From IMG/VR virus record IMGVR_UViG_3300025141_000986, positions 1 through 20,538 of that record: a stretch of DNA of 20,538 nucleotides; one strand, given 5' to 3'. The notes under the pieces were generated by a model that saw nothing but the letters and a program-made list of their open reading frames with translations, made no database searches and was not told the origin of the DNA. Within the stretch, counting starts at the first letter, position 1. Each line of letters opens with the position of its first letter. Positions 6,773-12,897 of the stretch are shown here, in pieces. The translations under genes were made by a program, and so were the position numbers. This stretch comes from a virus.

Positions 6773-7372
6773 ATGAAAAATTTAATTTTAATTTTAATAA
6801 CACTATTGTGTATAAACATTCAAGGACAAAAAGCAACAAACTTTCACTGGCCTTATTCTATGGTAAAGATTAAACATTGCACAAGCGATGTTAGACCCAG
6901 TACTACAAATAATAAACAGTTTGCTTGGGACATCACAGATTTAGGATCAAAACCTAATTATATTTTATCTGAATATGGATTTATAAAAGTAGATGAAGTA
7001 GATTCTAATATTATTCATGATATAAAACTATATAAAGATACTGATGTTGATGTAGATAGATATATAGGTTTTGAAGATGAAATATATGTAATCTATGTTA
7101 AGTGTGATAAAAGGACGCTAAACAAATATGGCTACTTTCAGAACACAGATTATAATAAATTTTGGGTGAGTTTTGTTAAAAATAGACTTTTAAAAAATAA
7201 GGTACTAGGGTGGAATCAGGCGATGCAAAGAAATTATAGACATTTGTATCTAACGAAAGAAGATGGTAAATATATTACATATTTAATAGTACCATACGGT
7301 CACATACTATTTGAAACTTACGGAAAAGAAAAAAGACAACTCAATAGGAATGAGAAAAAACAAAGAACGTAA
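6773..7372 (+). CDS. Secreted hypothetical protein with Sec signal peptide, 199 aa
   Basis: The first 19 residues (MKNLILILITLLCINIQGQ) form a clear export signal of the style common in Bacteroidetes, with likely cleavage after GQ. The Cys at 13 does not sit in a good lipobox, so a lipoprotein is less likely. The mature part mixes beta-strand and charged segments (KHCTSDVRPS, YIGFEDEIYVIYVKCDK, FWVSFVKNRLL, YITYLIVPYG) and ends in a basic tail. I do not recognise the family. It should act in the periplasm or envelope. Lying between the amidase cluster and a holin-like gene, it could be a spanin-like or superinfection-exclusion protein; both are guesses. It follows an A-rich leader and overlaps the next gene. 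Confidence 0.65.
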   Translation: MKNLILILITLLCINIQGQKATNFHWPYSMVKIKHCTSDVRPSTTNNKQFAWDITDLGSKPNYILSEYGFIKVDEVDSNIIHDIKLYKDTDVDVDRYIGFEDEIYVIYVKCDKRTLNKYGYFQNTDYNKFWVSFVKNRLLKNKVLGWNQAMQRNYRHLYLTKEDGKYITYLIVPYGHILFETYGKEKRQLNRNEKKQRT

Positions 7373-7817
7373 AAAATTTAAAGATACAAAAGTAGGGGCT
7401 TTTTTGAAAGAAAAGGCTCCTAAAATCTTGAATGGTATTGGGGACATATTACCCGATAACGGTGTATACGGTATTGTTAAAAATCTTATTACTACAGACG
7501 ATAAATTGACACCAGAAGATAAGGAAACCGCTATGAAACTATTAGAAATGGATTTAGCGGAAATGCAAAGTATATCTGAAAGATGGCAATATGACATGCA
7601 ATCAGATTCTTGGTTATCTAAAAACACAAGACCTTTGGCATTGATATATCTTACTGTATGTATGACCTTATATATAGTTTTCGATTCATTAGAATTATTA
7701 TTTGAAATGAAAGATGCTTGGATCGAATTATTACAAACATTATTGGTTACGGTATATGTAGCTTACTTTGGTTCTAGAGGAGCTGAAAAAGTATTTATAA
7801 ACAAAAATAAAAAATAA
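7350..7817 (+). CDS. Holin-like membrane protein of the 3TM/GTA-holin type, 155 aa
   Basis: The frame extends upstream to a TTG at 7311, but the ATG at 7350 gives a better start and reduces the overlap with the previous gene to 23 bases. The protein has a basic N-terminus, a soluble helical region (about 50-80, LTPEDKETAMKLLEMDLAEMQ), the phrase SDSWLSKNTRPLALIYLTV, a membrane helix at about 95-112, and a second at about 124-141 ending in YFGSRGAEK. The 'WLSKNxRPL' entry and 'FGSRGxEK' exit are hallmarks I associate with phage and gene-transfer-agent holins. It probably forms lesions in the inner membrane that let the amidase reach the wall. Two helices are obvious; a third is not. Confidence 0.75.
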   Translation: MRKNKERKKFKDTKVGAFLKEKAPKILNGIGDILPDNGVYGIVKNLITTDDKLTPEDKETAMKLLEMDLAEMQSISERWQYDMQSDSWLSKNTRPLALIYLTVCMTLYIVFDSLELLFEMKDAWIELLQTLLVTVYVAYFGSRGAEKVFINKNKK

Positions 7818-7820
7818 GAG

Positions 7821-8510
7821 ATGAGTTTAATTGGGACAATGTTAAAAGAACCTAGGGTTTTTACACATTCTGCAACCGCGTTAGCTGATTTAGATTCTAC
7901 ATGGGGTGTAGTAGCTGGAGTATTAACTCCGCAGTTAGCTTCTGCTGGTCAAGATTATCCCGCAGGTCCAACTGCTGGTGTTACTACTACAGGTGGTTCA
8001 GGAATAGGATTAACAGTAAATGTTACAGCTGTACTTGGTGTTATATCAGTAGTAGCTGTCACAGTCGGTGGTGAAGGTTATAGAGCAGGTGATATAGTTC
8101 GCATCGATTCAATTGGTGGACTTGGTGAAGGAGCATATCTAGAATTGATACAAGCTAATTTAGCAGGTGGAACAGCGTGGGCACTTGGTGAACCTTTATC
8201 TCCGTTAGGTGTAGTGAAAGGTGCTCCATTAGATTCTGTTACAAGAAATAATGCGGTGGCATATGAATTTCCTGCTGGAACTGAATTTTTATCTAACAAA
8301 GAAGGAGCAACATTATATATAGGTTCGGATATGGATATATCAGTTATATTAGAAGATCCAATTGATATAGCCACAGGTATTCCAGATAAAGTAGTAGAAT
8401 TTACAGGTGTAAAAGCCGGATCGTTTTTACCCGTAAAAGTTCTAACAGTAACTACTTGGTCTACTATTGCAGTACCAGCTACTTATGATGATATTATAGT
8501 AATGTACTAA
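7821..8510 (+). CDS. Putative virion structural protein with G-G-Y repeat module, 229 aa
   Basis: The protein is acidic, rich in Gly, Ala, Val and Thr, with no cysteine, typical of beta-rich virion proteins. Residues about 43-100 contain a module (DYPAG...GGSGIGLTVNV...VVAVTVGGEGYRAGDIVRI) that matches the recurring 'GxGY.xGD.v.i' beta-module seen in phage tail spikes and appendages. The C-terminal part (GTEFLSNKEGATLYIGSDMDISVIL) is also strand-rich. It begins one base-triplet after the holin stop, behind AATAAGA, and shares one base with the next gene. A fibre, decoration or baseplate component is likely; no enzymatic motif is seen. Confidence 0.6.
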   Translation: MSLIGTMLKEPRVFTHSATALADLDSTWGVVAGVLTPQLASAGQDYPAGPTAGVTTTGGSGIGLTVNVTAVLGVISVVAVTVGGEGYRAGDIVRIDSIGGLGEGAYLELIQANLAGGTAWALGEPLSPLGVVKGAPLDSVTRNNAVAYEFPAGTEFLSNKEGATLYIGSDMDISVILEDPIDIATGIPDKVVEFTGVKAGSFLPVKVLTVTTWSTIAVPATYDDIIVMY

Positions 8511-9328
8511 TGTCGTTAGTAAACAGTAATATAAATACAATATCTGCTGATAGAAAAAGTGAAAGTGAATTAGATCCTGATGCTTTAGCGTTTATAATAG
8601 CAACTGGGATTACTGATCCTACGGAAAAAATCGCCATAAACACTTTGGTTATAGATTTGAAAAATGGGGGAGTATGGACAAAATTACAAGCTATATACCC
8701 TGTAGTAGGAGGAACTGCAACCACTCATAAATATAATTTAAAAGATCCACAAGATCTTGACGCTTCTTTTAGACTTACCTTTAATGGTGGGTGGACACAT
8801 GCGGCAACTGGAATGACGCCTAATGGAACAACTGGATTTGCTGACACTCATTTTAATCCTAATGTAGACTTACTGTCTTATACTTCAGGAACAATAGGGG
8901 TATATTCTCGTACTGCTAATGCTACCGATGGTGTAGACATAGGGTGTAGTGATTCACCTGCTGACCTATATATTAGACCAGCTAGTGCTACACATACTTT
9001 TCTTTATGGAAGAATTGGGCCCAACACAATTGCTACCACAATTACGACGGATGGATTTATTGCACTCACCCGAGGAACTAATATAGTTTTAGACTCTTAC
9101 CAAACAGGTTTACCTATTCCCCCCACCAATACTAATCTTATGTGGACTGGGATATTAATAAATTATAATATTTATTTAGGAGCTCGTAATGCTGGTGGAA
9201 GCGCAGATTTGTTTAGTGATAGAGAACTAGCTTTCGGAGTTATAGGTCCTCGTCTTAATTTAACTGAACACTTAGATTTATATAACGCAATACAGACTTA
9301 CCAAACTACATTAAGTAGACAGGTATAA
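8510..9328 (+). CDS. Putative lectin-like virion adhesin, 272 aa
   Basis: The N-terminal part (DPDALAFIIATGITDPTEKIAINTLVIDLKNGGVWTK) and KYNLKDPQDLDASFRLTFNGGWTH resemble a structural protein type I recognise from Bacteroidetes phages. The following 160 residues alternate short strands and turns rich in Gly, Thr and Asn. The end (IYLGARNAGGSADLFSDRELAFGVIGPRLN) followed by LYNAIQTYQTTLSRQV matches the closing part of concanavalin-like jelly-roll domains of phage proteins. A carbohydrate-binding or host-recognition role on the particle is plausible. The start codon overlaps the previous stop by one base. Family resemblance is moderate to good; ligand and location are unknown. Confidence 0.65.
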   Translation: MSLVNSNINTISADRKSESELDPDALAFIIATGITDPTEKIAINTLVIDLKNGGVWTKLQAIYPVVGGTATTHKYNLKDPQDLDASFRLTFNGGWTHAATGMTPNGTTGFADTHFNPNVDLLSYTSGTIGVYSRTANATDGVDIGCSDSPADLYIRPASATHTFLYGRIGPNTIATTITTDGFIALTRGTNIVLDSYQTGLPIPPTNTNLMWTGILINYNIYLGARNAGGSADLFSDRELAFGVIGPRLNLTEHLDLYNAIQTYQTTLSRQV

Positions 9329-9376
9329 ATGATCAGAACTAGAACAAAACAAAACAAATAACTAAAATTTTATTAA

Positions 9377-9628
9377 ATGAACAAAATAAAAGAAGAACAA
9401 TTAAGTAAAATAAGAGAACATCAACAAGAGTTAAATACAATCTTAAATGAAATAGGATTTTTATCAGCTCAGAAACATGCCATGATGCATAAATTAGGCG
9501 AGGTTAATAATGAAGTAGAGTCATTTAAACATGAACTCGAAACTGAATACGGACCCATAAATGTAAACATAGAAGATGGATCTTACACCGTTATAGAACA
9601 AGCGGAAAAAGTAGTTGAGAATGTCTAA
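9377..9628 (+). CDS. Small coiled-coil phage protein, 83 aa
   Basis: Residues 1-57 form a long amphipathic helix with heptad-like spacing (EEQLSKIREHQQELNTILNEIGFLSAQKHAMMHKLGEVNNEVESFKHELE, in parts), followed by a short strand segment ending NIEDGSYTVIE. The helix plus 'EYGxxNxNxEDGSY' pattern matches small proteins I recall from marine and T4-like phages, function unknown. It begins after a 48-base gap from the adhesin gene, a place where a promoter could lie, though none is clear. It overlaps the next gene by eight bases. It probably oligomerises. Confidence 0.7.
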   Translation: MNKIKEEQLSKIREHQQELNTILNEIGFLSAQKHAMMHKLGEVNNEVESFKHELETEYGPINVNIEDGSYTVIEQAEKVVENV

Positions 9629-9854
9629 AGTAATAAGAAAGATAAGTATTGGTTCAGATTACAAGAATGATGCTATGCATTACTCTGTTGGTCAGCAAGT
9701 TTACGGTGGACATAATATCTCGGATATATTGTTTAATGATGAAGACAACTCTTATAACATATACATAAGTAAAAACAATGAGGTATTGCCATGGAAGAAA
9801 TTTAATTCTAACATGGCTATATCCATTGAATATGACTTAGAATATAATGAATAG
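9621..9854 (+). CDS. Conserved hypothetical phage protein, 77 aa
   Basis: A TTG at 9615 extends the frame, but the ATG at 9621, eight bases inside the preceding gene, fits the eight-base overlaps seen repeatedly here and is preferred. The sequence reads SKVIRKISIGSDYKNDAMHYSVGQQVYGG, then strand-rich NSYNIYISKNNEVLPWKKF and AISIEYDLEY, a small beta-fold protein. I recall similar proteins beside packaging genes of marine phages without known function. It overlaps the GroES-like gene by eight bases, so the three genes from 9377 to 10452 are probably co-translated. Confidence 0.7.
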   Translation: MSKVIRKISIGSDYKNDAMHYSVGQQVYGGHNISDILFNDEDNSYNIYISKNNEVLPWKKFNSNMAISIEYDLEYNE

Positions 9855-10452
9855 TCTATACGACTTTATAGTAAAACCGATAAGTAATAGATATAACAAT
9901 AGTGTAAAAGTTGGTGATAAGACTTTAATAACTAATACTAATATTGAAAATTTTAAAGCGGTTAGTAAAGAAGCTTTAGTTATATCAACACCCTCAAACA
10001 TAAATACACCAATAAATAAAGGTGATAGAATCGTTATACATCATAATGTGTTTAGAAGATTCTATGATATAAAGGGAGTTGAAAAAAATAGTAGGTCTTA
10101 CTTTAAAGATGATATGTACTTTTGTGCTCTTGATCAAGTTTATGCTTATTTTAGAGATAACAAGTGGAATACTATTTTTGATAGATGCTTCGTTAAACCT
10201 ATATTAAATAGATCTAAGGTTATAAATAGTGTTGAAGAATATTGTACTGGTATAGTAAAATATGATAACAAAACTTTAAATGATCTAGGTATATTAAATG
10301 GTACTCTTGTTACATTCAAACCGAATAGACAGTTCGAGATGGTGATAGATAACGAAAGACTATATTGTATGAAATCAAATGATATTGTTATAAAGCATGA
10401 ATATAAAGGAAACGAAGAAGAATATAATCCAAGCTGGGCAAGTGGCTGTTGA
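9847..10452 (+). CDS. Tandem GroES-like (double co-chaperonin fold) protein, 201 aa
   Basis: The protein reads as two GroES-type barrels. Copy one (about 7-102): strand FIVKPI, a long polar loop (21-41) in the place of the GroES mobile loop, EALVIS, then INKGDRIVIHH (56-66) like GroES 'VKVGDIVIF', and a closing DMYFCALDQVYAYF. Copy two (about 113-185): CFVKPIL, GIVKYDN, ILNGTLVTFKPN, and IDNERLYCMKSNDIVIKH, which aligns closely with GroES 'IDNEEVLIMSESDILAIV'. The C-terminus EYNPSWA is typical of this phage family as I recall it. It lies two genes upstream of TerL. A role as an alternative chaperonin lid or a barrel-shaped virion protein is inferred. It overlaps its upstream neighbour by eight bases and its downstream neighbour by 56. 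Confidence 0.65.
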   Translation: MNSLYDFIVKPISNRYNNSVKVGDKTLITNTNIENFKAVSKEALVISTPSNINTPINKGDRIVIHHNVFRRFYDIKGVEKNSRSYFKDDMYFCALDQVYAYFRDNKWNTIFDRCFVKPILNRSKVINSVEEYCTGIVKYDNKTLNDLGILNGTLVTFKPNRQFEMVIDNERLYCMKSNDIVIKHEYKGNEEEYNPSWASGC

Positions 10453-10672
10453 CGAATTAATCAAAGTTGCTAAAGAACCTATAGTTGATACACCTGATGA
10501 TATATCAGCAGATAGACTTAAGAATGCTGCGGCTACAAAAAAGCTAGCTATATTTGATGCTTTTGAGATTTTAAATAGAATGGAAGAAGAGGAAGCTATA
10601 CTAGAAGGAAAACCAAAAGAAGAGAAACCAAAAAAATCATATTCTATATCACCTGAAAAAAGATCTAAATAA
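10397..10672 (+). CDS. Small helical protein upstream of TerL, candidate small terminase subunit, 91 aa
   Basis: This is mostly helical and acidic (AVDELIKVAKEPI, ISADRLKNAAATKKLAIFDAFEILNRMEEEEAI), with a Lys/Pro-rich tail. The 'ADRLKNAAATKKLAIFDAFEIL' core is conserved in proteins next to TerL in related phages as I recall. Position directly before the large terminase is where small terminases sit, but no helix-turn-helix is obvious, so the call is positional. The ATG at 10397 makes a 56-base overlap with the GroES-like gene; a GTG at 10442 would cut this to 11 bases and give 76 residues. Its stop shares one base with the TerL ATG. Confidence 0.55.
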   Translation: MNIKETKKNIIQAGQVAVDELIKVAKEPIVDTPDDISADRLKNAAATKKLAIFDAFEILNRMEEEEAILEGKPKEEKPKKSYSISPEKRSK

Positions 10673-12897
10673 TGGATTACAAGCAAACGTTATTTAAAAT
10701 AATAAAAGACGTAGTTAATCCTAAGATTTTTAAGAAGAACAATAGATATAAGAAATGGGAGTATGGTTATAATCAAGATTATGATTTTATTGTAATAAGC
10801 AAAACTGGTCAAATTGGAGAAATCATCGAAATACAAAATCTCAAAATTGCTTTACCAGCAGTCAATAAACCGTTTAAAAGAAGCGATAAAAAGGAAGAGC
10901 AATATTGGGAGAAACAACCATACCCAAAAGAATTAAGTAGAATAAAAAGTACTTTTGAATGGGAGGAATATCCATTAGAATTTAAAGAAAAGTGGTTTGA
11001 TTACATTGATGAAGAATTTAATAGAAGAGAAGAAGGGTATTGGTTTTATAATAATGGCGTTCCTAACTACATCACTGGTACTCATTACACATATTTGCAA
11101 TGGGCAAAAATTGACGTGGGATCAGCCGACTATAGAGAATCAAACAAATTATTTTTCTACTTTTGGGAGGCATGTAAAGCAGATACCAGATGTTATGGAA
11201 TGTGCTATCTCAAAAACAGACGATCAGGATTTTCATTCATGGCTTCAGCAGAACTCGTTAATCAAGCCACAATGTCTAGCGATTCAAGATTTGGGGTATT
11301 ATCCAAAACGGGTTGGGATGCTAAGAAAATGTTCACGGATAAAGTTGTACCAATCTCGGTTAATTATCCATTCTTCTTTAAACCCATCCAAGATGGTATG
11401 GATCGTCCTAAAACCGAATTGGCATACAGAGTGCCAGCTTCTAAATTAACAAGGAGAAAACTAGATAATAGAGAGAAACTAGAAGAGTTAGATGGTCTTG
11501 ATACTACTATAGATTGGAAAAATACTGGTGATAATAGTTATGATGGAGAAAAATTAAAACTATTAGCACATGATGAAAGTGGTAAATGGGAGAGACCTGA
11601 TAATATTAAGAACAACTGGAAAGTAACTAAAACTTGCTTAAGATTAGGTAGAAGAATAATAGGTAAGTGCATGATGGGTAGCACTAGTAATGCGCTAGAT
11701 AAAGGCGGTCAAAACTTCAAAGATATATATAGTAGTTCTGACGTAACTAAGAGAAATAGGAATGGTCAAACCAAATCTGGTTTATATTCTTTATTTATAC
11801 CTATGGAGTGGAATTACGAAGGTTACATAGATTTATATGGAATACCTGTATTTGATACTCCAAAAAAACCTGTAATAGGAATAGATGGTATACCAATAAA
11901 AATAGGTGTAATTGAATACTGGGACAATGAAGCTGAAGGTTTAAAAGATGATCAAGATTCTTTAAATGAATTTTTTAGACAATTTCCAAGAACTGAGAAG
12001 CATGCTTTTAGAGATGAAACACAGGAAAGTTTATTTAATCTTATTAAAATATACGAGCAGATTGATCACAATGAAGATATAAATAACAGAGCTAATGTTA
12101 CTAAAGGTAATTTTCAGTGGGTTAATGGTGTTAAGGATACAAGTGTAATATTTATGCCATCTAGTAATGGTAGGTTTTTTATATCTTGGATTCCACCTAA
12201 AAATCTACAAAACCGAGTGATCATTAAGAATGGTATCAAATATCCTAGTAACGAACACATTGGAAGTTTTGGTTGTGATAGTTACGATATATCAGGTACT
12301 GTTGATGGTAGAGGTTCTAATGGAGCATTACACGGATTAACGAAGTTTAGCATGGAAGACGCTCCTCCAAACCATTTCTTTTTAGAATACATAGCTAGAC
12401 CTCAAACTGCTGAAACATTTTTTGAAGATGTATTAATGGCTTTAGTTTTTTATGGAATGCCTTTATTATGTGAGAATAATAAACCTAGATTACTTTACTA
12501 TTTAAAGCGAAGAGGTTATAGAGGATATTCTATGAATCGTCCTGATAAAGTTTGGAATAAATTATCAGTTACAGAAAGAGAAATTGGTGGAATACCAAAT
12601 TCAAGTGAAGACATTAAACAAGCTCACGCCTCTGCTATAGAGTCTTATATAGAAAACCATGTTGGTTTTTTAGGAGAAGCGTATGGAGATATGTATTTTC
12701 AAAGAACTTTAGAAGATTGGTGTAGATTTAATATTAATAAAAGAACAAGTCATGATGCTTCTATTAGTTCTGGATTAGCTATAATGGCATGTAATAAGAA
12801 TAGGTATAAACCTATAGCTGAACGTTCAGTTAAGTATGTTGATCTAGGAATTAAAAGATATGATAACAAAGGTTTTGTTTCAAAAATAATAAAATAA
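10672..12897 (+). CDS. terL: Large terminase subunit (TerL)
   Basis: This 741-residue DNA-packaging motor pumps the genome into the procapsid and cuts it. The ATPase domain shows CYLKNRRSGFSF (about 178-189) at the Walker A position and KLKLLAHDE (294-302, D301 E302) as Walker B plus catalytic glutamate. The Walker A lacks the normal GKS/T and has RSGFS, with lysine only at 181. The segment around 203-260 (SSDSRFGVLSKTG, DKVVPISVNYPFFFKPIQDG) is characteristic of this terminase group as I know it. The nuclease domain has GCDSYDISG (D536, D539) with D545 nearby, and HDASISSG (D695) for metal binding. It is longer than typical 500-600-residue terminases, with an extra N-terminal 130 residues. 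It abuts the portal gene with no gap. Confidence 0.88.
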   Translation: MDYKQTLFKIIKDVVNPKIFKKNNRYKKWEYGYNQDYDFIVISKTGQIGEIIEIQNLKIALPAVNKPFKRSDKKEEQYWEKQPYPKELSRIKSTFEWEEYPLEFKEKWFDYIDEEFNRREEGYWFYNNGVPNYITGTHYTYLQWAKIDVGSADYRESNKLFFYFWEACKADTRCYGMCYLKNRRSGFSFMASAELVNQATMSSDSRFGVLSKTGWDAKKMFTDKVVPISVNYPFFFKPIQDGMDRPKTELAYRVPASKLTRRKLDNREKLEELDGLDTTIDWKNTGDNSYDGEKLKLLAHDESGKWERPDNIKNNWKVTKTCLRLGRRIIGKCMMGSTSNALDKGGQNFKDIYSSSDVTKRNRNGQTKSGLYSLFIPMEWNYEGYIDLYGIPVFDTPKKPVIGIDGIPIKIGVIEYWDNEAEGLKDDQDSLNEFFRQFPRTEKHAFRDETQESLFNLIKIYEQIDHNEDINNRANVTKGNFQWVNGVKDTSVIFMPSSNGRFFISWIPPKNLQNRVIIKNGIKYPSNEHIGSFGCDSYDISGTVDGRGSNGALHGLTKFSMEDAPPNHFFLEYIARPQTAETFFEDVLMALVFYGMPLLCENNKPRLLYYLKRRGYRGYSMNRPDKVWNKLSVTEREIGGIPNSSEDIKQAHASAIESYIENHVGFLGEAYGDMYFQRTLEDWCRFNINKRTSHDASISSGLAIMACNKNRYKPIAERSVKYVDLGIKRYDNKGFVSKIIK

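Noticed and set aside
7311-7349. TTG-initiated extension of the holin-like gene
   Set aside because: It would overlap the secreted-protein gene by 62 bases and adds a charged stretch; the ATG at 7350 is more plausible.
9615-9620. TTG-initiated extension of the 77-residue protein
   Set aside because: The ATG at 9621 gives the eight-base overlap common in this region and a natural MSKV start.
10221-10228. TATAAATA resembling a T4 late promoter (also at 8530-8537 and near 12079)
   Set aside because: All copies lie inside coding sequence, the motif is expected by chance in AT-rich DNA, and no T4-type late sigma gene is in view.
10997-11449. 150-codon + strand frame inside the large terminase gene
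   Set aside because: It is entirely inside TerL in another frame, with no start leader and no recognisable protein features.
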